Positions 1-7,970 of a DNA stretch of 64,000 bases are shown in pieces. A program made the translations under genes and the position numbers. The stretch lies in contig NZ_JAIETD010000027.1 in the NCBI RefSeq assembly GCF_019745455.1, positions 1-64,000 of the forward strand, read 5' to 3'. A model generated the notes under the pieces. It made no database searches. It was not told where the DNA came from and saw nothing but the letters and a program-made list of their open reading frames with translations. Position 1 is the stretch's first letter; every line of letters starts with the position of its first letter. The stretch is from Methylobacterium sp. (GTDB taxonomy: Bacteria > Pseudomonadota > Alphaproteobacteria > Rhizobiales > Beijerinckiaceae).

Positions 1-384
1 CGTCTCGATCGGATGCCGAACGCGATGAAGATCCGTCGCCAGACCGTGGAGCACCCGGTTGGGATCCTGAAGGCCTGGATGGGTGCCACCCACTTCCTGA
101 CCCGGACCTTTGCGATAGTCATGACCGAGATGAGTCGACAGGTTCCGGCCTACACCAAGAAGCGGATGATTCAGATCTCCGATCTCGGTCCGCTGGTGGC
201 GGCCATGCCTGAGGCTCGGCACTTCGACCTACAAAGCTGCTCTGCCCGTACGCCTGAGGGTCTGCAAGACCTGCGTTCTCACACGGCCTCGGTCGGAAGC
301 GGAACCTCCGCTTCCGGCAGCCCCATGCCCGGATGCGCCTCACTGAGATGGCTGGAAAGCGGAACCTCTACTTCTAACAGGTGA
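1..384 (+). pseudogene. C-terminal remnant of an IS1182-like DDE transposase
   Basis: The frame is open from base 1, so the gene enters from outside the window. Translation contains RRQTVEHP followed by ILKAWMGATHFLTR and a tail ending MIQISDLGPLVAAM. This matches the C-terminal end of IS1182-like transposases (RR-x-TVEHPFGT-x-KxxMGATHFLxK, then a conserved YNL-x-R-x-xxI block). The YNLKR block is degraded to YTKKR, and the frame runs about 50 codons past where the family normally stops, through low-complexity Ser/Gly residues. I read it as a decayed insertion-sequence end, not an active element. The remainder would lie to the left. Confidence 0.7.
292..318. repeat. near-perfect palindrome (hairpin) downstream of the transposase remnant
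   Basis: GGAAGCGGA (295-303) and TCCGCTTCC (307-315) form a perfect 9-bp stem with a 3-base loop. It extends to about 12-13 bp with one G-T pair (292-294 with 316-318). A degenerate copy (GGAAAGCGGAACCTCTACTTC) lies at 354-374. No T-tract follows, so a classical terminator is unlikely. It may be part of the insertion-sequence end or a small repeat family. Confidence 0.5.
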
Positions 385-611
385 GTTGGCAAATCGGTCA
401 GGTGGCGATTTGGTGGTGCCAGCCGCCATTGATCCGCCCTCCGATAGCTAGCTCGATTCAAATCGATAATCACCAATGCAATCCGATCCGACAGCCTATC
501 TATCGAGTCAGAATAATCGGACAGTTTCGCGGTTGCATGCTAGAATGACGATTGCTGTCATTCGATTTGGTGCCTGGATGTAATTACCCTGCAGCGCGCG
601 GAGGGCTCGTC

Positions 612-872
612 ATGAAATACGTCATGGTCGCTTTTGGTCTTTTCACTGGCCTGCTTGCATATGTCCCAACGGAAGCGAGTGCCGTGGTCTGTGCACGCGG
701 TGTCTATCGAGCAGGCTGCGTAGGTCCTAGTGGTGCGGTTGCCGTTCGGCGCGGATATTACGGGCCACGTGCAGTCGGGGTGGTTCGGCGCGGTTACTAC
801 GGGCCACGTGCAGTCGGGGTGGTTCGGCGTGGATACTACGGGCCGCGCGTGGTCCGTGTTCGACGCTGGTAA
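612..872 (+). CDS. small secreted repeat-containing protein, function unknown
   Basis: 86 residues. The ATG at 612 is chosen over an upstream in-frame codon at 552 because GGAGGG lies 8 bases before it and a signal peptide starts there: K2, a hydrophobic core VMVAFGLFTGLLAYV, then ASA-type cleavage near residue 23. The mature part opens with VVCARGVYRAGC, which resembles small exported proteins often annotated as hypothetical in Methylobacterium and Bradyrhizobium. It then has three tandem 13-residue repeats of the form VRRGYYGPRAVGV. It is very basic and Tyr/Gly/Arg rich, so it could bind an anionic envelope component; that is a guess. Confidence 0.6.
   Translation: MKYVMVAFGLFTGLLAYVPTEASAVVCARGVYRAGCVGPSGAVAVRRGYYGPRAVGVVRRGYYGPRAVGVVRRGYYGPRVVRVRRW
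744..860 (+). repeat. three tandem 39-bp repeats inside a coding region
   Basis: Units at 744-782, 783-821 and 822-860 each begin GTTCGGCG and encode 13 residues in frame. The first two differ at a few bases around the Tyr codons; the third diverges at its 3' end. The multiple-of-three period lets copy number change without breaking the frame. Confidence 0.8.
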
Positions 873-930
873 CTTCCAATAGGTCTTTTCCACCCTCAAC
901 TACGAGATTGGGCCACGATACAGGCTCGGC

Positions 931-2259
931 TCATGCAAGGCCCTGCTTGAGGATCGGTCTTGAAGATACCTCCATGGCAGCGAGGTCGTTGAGACGCTTC
1001 TCGATGGCCTCGCGCAAATCTCCGATCATCCGCTCGAAAAACTGAAATTGGTCACGCTCGATCTCACCGGCTGCAAGCCGCTCGAAAAGCCAGTCCGAAA
1101 TTCCTTCCAGCTCCGTGTCGGCGGTGGCGAGCTGCGCTGCTGAACCCACCTTGGCCAGCCTGAACAGCTGAAGAACGCGAAGCAACTTCGTCTTTTCCTC
1201 GCGGCTGCGGCGCAGCCGACGCCTGGAGGCGATCCAGGCGGCGAGGGGCGCCAGTACGGCGAAGACCATGACGGCCAACCAGTAGAAGTTGATTGTCTGG
1301 TCCAGCAGACTCTCCTGTTCGCCGTTCAGATAGGCGAGTGTTCCGGGATGTACGGGAAGCAGCAAGGACCGCTCCGTCTCGGGCGCTTCCATCTGTGCTG
1401 CTGCTGGCAGTGTGGCGACGAGCTTCGCCTTCGTCGTCAACATGAGCCGTGTGATCTCGCCAGCAACACGGTCCGGCAGTGAGGCGCGCGAGACGAGCAG
1501 GGTGCGGACGGCGAAGGTGTGGATCGCCTCGTCGGGTTCGCTCGGCGTCCCCCCGTAAGTTCCCTGCTTGATCTCGATTGACTTGTAGGCAGGGTTCCGG
1601 GCGACGATGGCATCCGCTTCCGCGATGTCGAGGTAGGACGGCTTTGCCTTGAAGCTCTTCCGGATACCCGCGAAGGCGTCCGGTATCGGCCCCGGACCAA
1701 GCGGCCCGGTAAGGACTGCCGCTGCGACGCGACGTGCTTTCAGGACGGGTCCGAATTCCGTCGCGGGCATCTCGATGAGATTGGCCTCGCGCAGGCCATA
1801 GAACTGCAAGAAAGCCTTCAGCAGGCCGGGATCAGACCCTTTCGCTACGGCGAGCTTCTGGTCCGCGAGTTGGCTGACATTCTCGATCTTGGACTCCGGC
1901 GGCAGCAGAACCGAGACACCATCTTGCCGAAGGACGAAGATCGTCCGGCCAATCGCCGCCGCCTCTTGGTCGCTCCGCACGACGGCGAGATCGACGCGAC
2001 CTTCCTTGAGCGCCTCTGCGCTCTCGGACAGGTTTTCCTTCGGCACCGGGACGAGCCGCACAAGGGGGTGTTCGGCAGACAGATCGCGGATGAAGGCGGC
2101 GAGTACTCTTTGCCCGTCGCTGCCGACTGGGCCTGTTGCAAGGGTCAGAGTGTATCTGGCCGATATCAGCGAGGGATGGCGTGTCAGGGTGTAGACGCCA
2201 CCCGCGGTCCCGACGAAGAGGACCCCGACAACCGCGACGATCTTGAGGAATGGCATCAT
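931..2259 (-). CDS. membrane-anchored TAXI-family (TRAP-type) substrate-binding protein
   Basis: 442 residues from the double ATG at 2259. An upstream start at 2352 is possible but adds an unrelated Arg-rich stretch. Residues about 4-22 are a hydrophobic anchor or signal (FLKIVAVVGVLFVGTAGGV). The central domain looks like a TAXI periplasmic binding protein: a TLATGPVGSDGQ-like start, the SAEALKEGRVDLAVVRSD block, and KLAVAKGSDPG. Near the C-terminus LLLPVHPGTLAYL is followed by a second TM segment (FYWLAVMVFAVLAPLAAWI) and a charged coiled-coil tail, presumably cytoplasmic. Ordinary TAXI proteins lack this C-terminal anchor. No TRAP permease gene (DctM, DctQ or fused) is nearby. A paralogue lies at 9592-10950. 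Substrate unknown. Confidence 0.7.
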   Translation of the reverse strand: MMPFLKIVAVVGVLFVGTAGGVYTLTRHPSLISARYTLTLATGPVGSDGQRVLAAFIRDLSAEHPLVRLVPVPKENLSESAEALKEGRVDLAVVRSDQEAAAIGRTIFVLRQDGVSVLLPPESKIENVSQLADQKLAVAKGSDPGLLKAFLQFYGLREANLIEMPATEFGPVLKARRVAAAVLTGPLGPGPIPDAFAGIRKSFKAKPSYLDIAEADAIVARNPAYKSIEIKQGTYGGTPSEPDEAIHTFAVRTLLVSRASLPDRVAGEITRLMLTTKAKLVATLPAAAQMEAPETERSLLLPVHPGTLAYLNGEQESLLDQTINFYWLAVMVFAVLAPLAAWIASRRRLRRSREEKTKLLRVLQLFRLAKVGSAAQLATADTELEGISDWLFERLAAGEIERDQFQFFERMIGDLREAIEKRLNDLAAMEVSSRPILKQGLA

Positions 2260-2493
2260 ATCGGGCCGGTCCCGACGGGCGCGTCGCAGGTTGAACGGAC
2301 GCGGCAGAAATCCAGAACTGAGACAGCCCGATCGGCAGACGCGAAGGCCCACGGCAAGTCGGTGAGCTGCTTGACGAAGGCCTTACCGGTACCGCTCGGC
2401 GACGGTGTCATCCTGAGCACCAGCAGAAAATAGAAGGTTGCAAAGGCAGTGAATATTACCGCTAACGTAGGAAGACTTTCGAAGACAGCTATT

Positions 2494-3729
2494 TCAATGT
2501 CCGCTAAGCACGAGAGTCTGGATCGGTAGCATCAGTGCCTGGATCCGCAGGATCATGGCGTGGACGATCCCAGTGGCATCGACAGCATGGAGGACCAAAC
2601 TCCTCGTGGTACTGAGCGTGCCTGAGGCGATCAGATCGTGATTGCTGGTATAGGCGTTGGCGATGCAGCTACTGCCCGGCGTCACGCCTTCGAGTCCACC
2701 GGCGTAGAGCGGCTCAAGGAAGACGGTAATGGTCCCCGGTCGCACCACCTGCTGCGCATCGATGAGCTGCTCACCGCCTCGGAACTGCCCGGCGGCGATG
2801 AAGTCCTGCACGCTCGTCACCACCATCGGGATCACGGTCCAGGGTTTCGAGACGCAGGTGACCTCGGCCAGCATGCCGACCTTCATTACCTGAGCCTCGA
2901 TTTGCCCGAAGCCCGCCGTGATGGCCTTTCGCCCGGCGCCGTCGGGGATCAGCACGCCGGCGGGTCGCAGGAAGGGGTTGACGATGTCGCCGACCCGCAG
3001 GGTGAATTGCTCCACCCGGCCCTTCACGCCGGCACGGATCGTGGTCTTGGCGATCTCAACCTCGGCCTGCGCCAATGCCGCCTGGGCGCTGGCCTTCTGG
3101 GCTGGAAGTAGGCTGCTCAACTGCGCTTCGGCGGTCTGCTTGGCGGCCGTCGCCGCAGCGACAGCCCCCTGCCGGCCGCTCACGACGTTCTGGAGCTTCT
3201 CGATCTCGCGAACGGCAACGATGCCGGCGCCGCGCCGGTTCAGTTCCTGCTTCGTCTCAAGTTCGTCGATGGCCTGTTGGAGGCCGCTACGAGCCTCTTG
3301 GGCCTTGCCTTCGGAGGCCACGATATCGGACCGTGCCGCCACCATCGCTGCTTCGACCTCGGCAATCTTGCGGCGGGCGGATTCCGCGGCGGCCTCCTGG
3401 GTCGCGCTGTCCAGGCGGAAGATTGGTTCGCCCTGCTTGACCTCGCCGCTGATACTATTGACGTAGATCTCGGCTACACGTCCGCTTACCTCCGAGACGA
3501 TGGGAACGGTTCTGTAGTACAAGGTCGCGGTCTTTGTGGATGGGTGATAATAGAAAATCACCGTGATCAGCCCTACGGAGAGCATAAGGCACGAGACGAT
3601 GCCCCATCGTAGCTCGAACCACACCGAGTAGAGCGTGATTTCCTTGCCGAACCGCTTGCCTTGACCGAAGCGTCGGAAAAGATAGTCCGGCAGGATCGTC
3701 AGCACCGAGCACAGTAAGATTTCGAGCAT
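2494..3729 (-). CDS. HlyD-family membrane-fusion/adaptor protein
   Basis: 411 residues. Two N-terminal hydrophobic segments (about 2-18 and 42-60) are followed by the barrel-sandwich strand VPIVSEVSGRVAEIYV, then GEVKQGEPIFRLD. An Ala/Glu-rich coiled-coil hairpin follows (about 108-220). The second half of the lipoyl-like fold is TTIRAGVKGRVEQFTLRVGD, then a beta-barrel domain. This is the HlyD/EmrA-type periplasmic adaptor architecture. It starts 3 bp after the two-TM gene at 3733-4200, so the two are surely cotranscribed. No ABC, MFS or RND pump or outer-membrane channel is adjacent; the partner is unknown. Confidence 0.8.
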   Translation of the reverse strand: MLEILLCSVLTILPDYLFRRFGQGKRFGKEITLYSVWFELRWGIVSCLMLSVGLITVIFYYHPSTKTATLYYRTVPIVSEVSGRVAEIYVNSISGEVKQGEPIFRLDSATQEAAAESARRKIAEVEAAMVAARSDIVASEGKAQEARSGLQQAIDELETKQELNRRGAGIVAVREIEKLQNVVSGRQGAVAAATAAKQTAEAQLSSLLPAQKASAQAALAQAEVEIAKTTIRAGVKGRVEQFTLRVGDIVNPFLRPAGVLIPDGAGRKAITAGFGQIEAQVMKVGMLAEVTCVSKPWTVIPMVVTSVQDFIAAGQFRGGEQLIDAQQVVRPGTITVFLEPLYAGGLEGVTPGSSCIANAYTSNHDLIASGTLSTTRSLVLHAVDATGIVHAMILRIQALMLPIQTLVLSGH

Positions 3730-3732
3730 GGA

Positions 3733-4200
3733 TCAGGTCCTCGTCGTACTGGCCGGAACGATCCTCGGGATGGGCCGCGGTGGGGGCGGAATCTCGTCAT
3801 GGTGGCCATCGACGACACCGGTCTCGTCGTGAGCGTCGGCGGCTCCCTTGCCGGGGGCAATGCCCGCCATCCGTTCGAGGGATCCTGCGATCCGACTGAG
3901 CGTCCCTCCGAAGTTCGGAATATCGATCAGTGCAAGGAGGAGGCCCATCACCCAGAACAGATGGATGTGCGTGAAGAGGGCGAGCAGCCCCAGTACGGCG
4001 ACGATCTCGAATTGCAGCTTGTGGCTCTTGTGGGCCATCCGTTCGGGCAAGGTGTGCAGGCGCAGGAACAGAAGCCCCGCCGCCATCACCACGACGACGA
4101 GAACCACCGCCATGACAGACATAAACACGTCTGTCCCGTCGGCCGGTGGAATGAATATCGGCAAATGATGCGGTGCAGCCGGATTGATGGTGTCGGTCAT
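3733..4200 (-). CDS. two-TM inner-membrane protein upstream of the HlyD adaptor
   Basis: 155 residues from the ATG at 4200, which has GGAGG about 8 bases upstream; an in-frame start at 4272 lacks this. Two TM segments are clear: about 25-47 (VFMSVMAVVLVVVVMAAGLLF) and 66-92. Between them is a short His/Lys loop (RMAHKSHK). The C-terminal tail is rich in His, Asp and Pro, including a run of four Pro. This resembles the small membrane proteins that precede YibH/EmrA-like adaptors (DUF3302-like), but I cannot assign the family firmly. It is first in a minus-strand pair with the HlyD gene 3 bp downstream. Confidence 0.65.
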   Translation of the reverse strand: MTDTINPAAPHHLPIFIPPADGTDVFMSVMAVVLVVVVMAAGLLFLRLHTLPERMAHKSHKLQFEIVAVLGLLALFTHIHLFWVMGLLLALIDIPNFGGTLSRIAGSLERMAGIAPGKGAADAHDETGVVDGHHDEIPPPPRPIPRIVPASTTRT

Positions 4201-4523
4201 GCGAACCTCCGACAGAAGTGGCGACGCTATCAAGACACCAGTATGCGCCGCCTGCCGAGAGTAAATTTCCAAACCCTCTCCGCGCGAGACTCAAGCTACA
4301 CTAGATTCGCACGCTCGTCTCGCCTGCCACGTCGAAAAAACATTATCGGTTACCTCCCACCCGTACAGGTTGACGGACTCATATTGTTCCGCGTCCGTCG
4401 GTCCTCCGGCTGGGATTGCCCAGATCCATGCGTTGGGGGAACGGCGGTCAATCACTGGACGGATCAACGACGAGGGTGGACTGCAACTTCACCCTTGAGT
4501 TCGAAGTAAGGTAACCGGGGCAA
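4201..4523. other. divergent intergenic region
   Basis: This lies between the minus-strand HlyD group and a small plus-strand gene. It must contain the promoter of the minus-strand group. I see no convincing hairpin, tRNA or further coding frame. Confidence 0.4.
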
Positions 4524-4586
4524 TTGGCGAAAACCTTAGGCGATTATCCAATCGTGGCGCATAGTGAACACGACATAGGACGCCTC

Positions 4587-4784
4587 ATGCCCATCATCGA
4601 AATCAAGAGTCTGCCACGATCAGCGGCAGCTATCGCAACCATCGTCGGAGCGACCCGTGCGCTGGAGAGGACGTTCCCGGTCATCATTGATGATGTCGTC
4701 CTCAACCGGCTCGAAAGGGCCATATCAGCCCTCTTCGAGGCCGAGGCCATCGCGGCGCGCCGAGACGTGCCGGAGGCAGCGTGA
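4587..4784 (+). CDS. small hypothetical protein
   Basis: 65 residues from ATG 4587 (AGGA 7 bases upstream). A TTG at 4524 would give 86 residues. The product begins MPIIEIKSLPRSAAAIATIVG and is mostly helical with Glu/Ala/Arg-rich amphipathic stretches. No TM segment, signal or known motif is visible. It ends 65 bp before the convergent DUF6894 gene. Not recognised; support is the reading frame and a plausible ribosome-binding site only. Confidence 0.4.
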   Translation: MPIIEIKSLPRSAAAIATIVGATRALERTFPVIIDDVVLNRLERAISALFEAEAIAARRDVPEAA

Positions 4785-4848
4785 CGGGCGCGGCGCGGAT
4801 CGCAGAGACAGACGCCCGGACCGCAAAGCCGATCGGCTCAGAGAAGCC

Positions 4849-5121
4849 CTAAACCATTGGCTCGGGCTCGGGGATGGGCACATCGCCCATCCACAGCCCG
4901 GCGAATGTCAGCGTTGCCGAGTAGACGGTCAAGTTGGTCTCGTCGCGCACCGGGACCGTGAACGCCTGCTTGTCGCCATCTGTCGGGATCACATCCCTTG
5001 CGATCACAGGCAGCGCATTCATGGCCTCATCCTTGATGGCGTCCACGTTGGCACAATCGGTGCCCTCGCTGTCTCGGATGAACGACCGTCCATCGTAGAT
5101 ATCGAAAAAGTAGCGGGGCAC
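4849..5121 (-). CDS. DUF6894-type small protein (1 of 3)
   Basis: 90 residues if translation begins at the GTG at 5121, giving VPRYFFDIYDGRSF; MPRYFFDI-x-DG is the hallmark start of this small family, common in Methylobacterium and Bradyrhizobium. The next part (SEGTDCANVDAIKDEA) has the family's A-x-x-EA helix, followed by two strands. No TM or catalytic motif. Paralogues are at 11142-11378 and 12581-12814. Function unknown. A longer start at 5196 adds an unrelated basic leader and is less likely. Confidence 0.65.
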   Translation of the reverse strand: MPRYFFDIYDGRSFIRDSEGTDCANVDAIKDEAMNALPVIARDVIPTDGDKQAFTVPVRDETNLTVYSATLTFAGLWMGDVPIPEPEPMV

Positions 5122-5269
5122 TGTCGCCTCACTGATCAATGCCCCACCCTGAGGACAAAATCGCCGGTGTGACCGATTTGTTCTGTACGTCAGCATACGG
5201 AGCTTCGTGCGGGTGAAGGCACGAACGACATGATCTCCATTGGATGGAGGTTGCCAGGTTCTGCTTCGA

Positions 5270-5746
5270 TCACCTTCGCCCGAGCGAGCTTAATTGCCCC
5301 GAATCGAGTTGCTCGAGTATCCGCGTCAATGCCGCAACGTTGTTCTTGTCTTCGGCATCTTCAAGGGCGTCTTGCAGCACCAGGCGGATGTCCTCTGCGT
5401 CGACCCTTTCCATGTCCCAGTCCGGATAGAGACGCTCTCGCTCCTCCTCGCTCTGACTCAGCGAGACGATATCGTAATGCCGCGGATCGCCATGCAGGCT
5501 TGCGATCAGCTTCTGTATTTCGGTGGCCGGCCCCTCGATCCACTGGAAGAAAACGCCGCTGCCGAAAACCAGCACCCCGGTGATGCCGCGCGCGAGATTG
5601 TTGCGCTGGGCCGATTCGACGATGCGACCGATTTCAGCCTCGTCGACGCCGTCGGCGGCACGGCTACAATAGACGAAATGATAAAGTGCCGGCAGCGCGA
5701 CTTCGTCCAACTCAACGTCGCGTCGAAAACCGTGTTCGTCGAACAT
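5270..5746 (-). CDS. BLUF-domain blue-light photoreceptor
   Basis: 158 residues, essentially a single BLUF domain (about 20-115) with a short C-terminal helical tail. Residues matching the flavin-binding set of AppA are present with matching spacing: Tyr26 (FVYCSRA), Asn50 (AQRNNLARGITG) and Gln68 (FFQWIEG). Trp110 and Met112 (PDWDME) match the Trp/Met position whose flipping is discussed for AppA. Short BLUF proteins bind FAD and signal through a partner. No EAL, cyclase or other output domain is fused, and no obvious partner is adjacent. A start closer to LPALYHF is possible. Confidence 0.9.
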   Translation of the reverse strand: MFDEHGFRRDVELDEVALPALYHFVYCSRAADGVDEAEIGRIVESAQRNNLARGITGVLVFGSGVFFQWIEGPATEIQKLIASLHGDPRHYDIVSLSQSEEERERLYPDWDMERVDAEDIRLVLQDALEDAEDKNNVAALTRILEQLDSGQLSSLGRR

Positions 5747-6044
5747 GGTCGGGCTCGCCTTTTCATGCCAGGCAGGTCAATCCGCCCAACGCATGAGCGG
5801 CAGGATAGCGCAACGAACCCGATATGACATTAAACATAGCCGACCAGAGCGTGGCGCGGGCGATCGCGGCCATCGTGGAGGACGATGAGCCTAGGTCGAC
5901 AGGGCGTTGAGCGTATGAAAAAGCCCCCCCTCATCGTGAACCGAACGGAGTCGAATGGCGTGCATGGAGGGACATGTTCAGACAGTACCAACTGGTCGGT
6001 GTAAGACGACGTGCGGACGTTCCCGCCGAGACCAGGATGTCCCG

Positions 6045-6311
6045 ATGAAGCTCATGATTTTGTCCATAATGGCACTCGGCCTCATCACTACGATCCCCGC
6101 CGGTGCGCAGAGCGTTCCGCCTGGTCTGGATGACCGACCTGCCAACAACCTGCCGCGTACGAGACAAGAGCAGGAGCTCGACTTGGAGGGCCAGCCGCCG
6201 GGACGGATCGAGCAGCCGTCGCCGGATGTGGATGAATTCGGAGCCCCGGAAGTCGATGATGACACCGACATCGTTCCCGGGGTGAGGCCGTCAAGTCCGC
6301 GCCGCTTCTGA
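6045..6311 (+). CDS. small secreted acidic protein, function unknown
   Basis: 88 residues from ATG 6045, chosen over 5955 because a signal peptide begins here: MKLMILSIMALGLITTIPAGAQ with cleavage near AGA-Q. The mature part is Pro/Asp/Glu rich and likely disordered (RQEQELDLEGQPPGRIEQP, then DVDEFGAPEVDDDTDIV). No known domain. It stands alone. Confidence 0.55.
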   Translation: MKLMILSIMALGLITTIPAGAQSVPPGLDDRPANNLPRTRQEQELDLEGQPPGRIEQPSPDVDEFGAPEVDDDTDIVPGVRPSSPRRF

Positions 6312-6886
6312 GGCTCGCGAAAAGCGTTCGTGCAGGATGGGCTGCGAAGTCACGAGGCGACGCCCAACCCTCAGGGACTTGTCGTCTGAAGCGGAGAGAC
6401 GTTCGATGACGCCTCAGCTACGCGTCGAGATCGTGAGCGAACGGATCACAGGTTTCGACAGTGCCGTGACATAGCTCGGCAGCACCCTGTGAGCCTGCTG
6501 TCCGATCCTTGCAATCTCACGCCCTCAGAACTGGCCCACCGGACGCCCCACTCCCGACGAAGCAGAATGGGAGGTCGGAGAGGAACGTAAACACCTATGA
6601 ACGGCGCAACTGGCGTCTCACCACCACGGAGTCCTGGCGGGTGATCGCGTGAACCTGAACGATCCGATTGGCCAGATCGGGCTCGTTGGCGTGGAAAATG
6701 AACATGCTCGATGTCTCTGCGCCCGGACCGCTAACCCGGAAGGAAAACGACGCGTTGCAAGCCAATTGTTCCATAGCCCGAGAACCTGCACCGGCCTGGG
6801 ACTATGGAGAGGGCCAAGCAAGGTTCGATTGTGCCCGAAATTGAAGACAGATCGTCCTATAGATCTGTGGCCGAGAGCACCTGAGG
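6312..6886. other. 575-base gap without a supported gene
   Basis: Frames here (for example 6649-6984 plus and 6618-6821 minus) have no recognisable motif, no good ribosome-binding site and biased composition. No repeat, hairpin or RNA gene stands out. It may contain decayed sequence. Confidence 0.4.
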
Positions 6887-7111
6887 CTAGGAAGGCTGCT
6901 CCTCTCCGACATGTTCTTCCTCTTCGGTCAGTTCAGGCCCTTTATCGGCATCATCGCCGACAAGCTCATCAAGTTCGTCAATGAGGTCGTTCACCTGATT
7001 TTCGGTAGCGAGGATGCGGTAGATCTCTCCATCCACCGACTCAAAGGTCAATCGGTAGCTGCCCTCTGTTTTGTCCGTCAGCACGCGAGCAAGCTTTTTG
7101 GTCAACGTCAT
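6887..7111 (-). CDS. small acidic hypothetical protein
   Basis: 74 residues. The N-terminal half (MTLTKKLARVLTDK, then SYRLTFESVDGEIYRILAT) reads like a small beta-rich domain. It is followed by a helix NQVNDLIDELDELVG and a very acidic tail (ELTEEEEHVGEE). No known family recognised. It is the last of four minus-strand genes (8786 to 6887), about 90 bp after the beta-flower gene. Confidence 0.5.
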   Translation of the reverse strand: MTLTKKLARVLTDKTEGSYRLTFESVDGEIYRILATENQVNDLIDELDELVGDDADKGPELTEEEEHVGEEQPS

Positions 7112-7199
7112 TCACATTCCCATCTAAGTTCATAAAATAAATGTCATATCCCTGCACTGTACGTGCAATGAGGATGAGATTTTATTGTCTAGCTTCTAT

Positions 7200-7550
7200 T
7201 CAGATCAAATCCGAGAAGACGCGATCAGACCAGACCGGTGATACCGTCGGACGTGTTGGAGTATATTGCGGTTCAACTCGTGACGGCTTCGCGCCTCTCG
7301 GGCCAGGCGTAGTTTTCGCCTGGCGCTTCGGTTTTTCGGGACCGCCAACCGCATCGTGTTCGAAGAGCAAGCACGCTCCGTCCTCATCCAAGATCCAGCC
7401 CCTGTCAGCCCAGCCGATAAAGCGGCCATCGAGGGCGTAGATCCTGTCATCTTGAATGAAGGCTGCAGCTTTACCTTCCCAAAGATAGAGACTGTGCCCA
7501 TCCTGGCAAAACGCCGCCTCATTGCCTGCCCTGTCGAAAAACTCGATCAT
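7200..7550 (-). CDS. 4-fold beta-flower domain protein
   Basis: 116 residues from ATG 7550; a start at 7598 would overlap the previous gene. The product has four short related beta units: IEFFDRAGNEAAFCQDG, HSLYLWEGKAAAFIQDD, RIYALDGRFIGWADR and GWILDEDGACLLFEHD. This is the pattern of the small 4-fold beta-flower domain. The tail GGPEKPKRQAK followed by Pro/Arg/Lys-rich sequence is also typical of it. Function unknown; no catalytic residues. Sits 7 bp after the upstream gene. Confidence 0.65.
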   Translation of the reverse strand: MIEFFDRAGNEAAFCQDGHSLYLWEGKAAAFIQDDRIYALDGRFIGWADRGWILDEDGACLLFEHDAVGGPEKPKRQAKTTPGPRGAKPSRVEPQYTPTRPTVSPVWSDRVFSDLI

Positions 7551-7557
7551 GAGCGGC

Positions 7558-7908
7558 TCATATCCCGATATGACTGTTGTGCAATGAACGAAGGTCAACG
7601 TAGCTCACGGTCTCGCTGCTCCATGTCGGTCCATCACTATCGTGGAGCCGCTTGGCCAGCGGGGTGTGCTTGTCGCCTTGATAGAACCCCATGATGACGG
7701 TCTGGCCATCGGTATCATTTCGCTCGATCCTGTAAGCCGGCTGGATACCCGGGCCAAGTCGGCTGAGGCGAACGCACAGTGTCGGATTCTTCGCTTGATC
7801 TGGCACCATGTTGAGGTAGACGCCTTTCACGTAGGCGAGGCGGTCTGCTTTTCGCCCCGCAAGATCAATGATCGAGACGTTTTCGGCGAGCATGTCCGTT
7901 TTATTCAT
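7558..7908 (-). CDS. hypothetical protein
   Basis: 116 residues from ATG 7908, which has AGAAGG about 10 bases upstream (an alternative is 7932). It starts MNKTDMLAENVSIIDLAGRK, then shows mixed alpha/beta sequence with NMVPDQAKNPTLCVRLSRLG and QTVIMGFYQGDKHTPLAKR. No TM segment or recognisable motif. It lies between the transglutaminase-like gene (62 bp upstream) and the beta-flower gene on the same strand. Confidence 0.5.
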   Translation of the reverse strand: MNKTDMLAENVSIIDLAGRKADRLAYVKGVYLNMVPDQAKNPTLCVRLSRLGPGIQPAYRIERNDTDGQTVIMGFYQGDKHTPLAKRLHDSDGPTWSSETVSYVDLRSLHNSHIGI

Positions 7909-7970
7909 GATAAGATGCCTTCTTGAAATCAATGATTATTCGGCTGGAGGTCGAATACAGTTCTTTTTCT

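Noticed and set aside
6649..6984. 111-residue frame in the 6.3-6.9 kb gap
   Set aside because: No motif or ribosome-binding site; it overlaps the better supported minus-strand gene at 6887.
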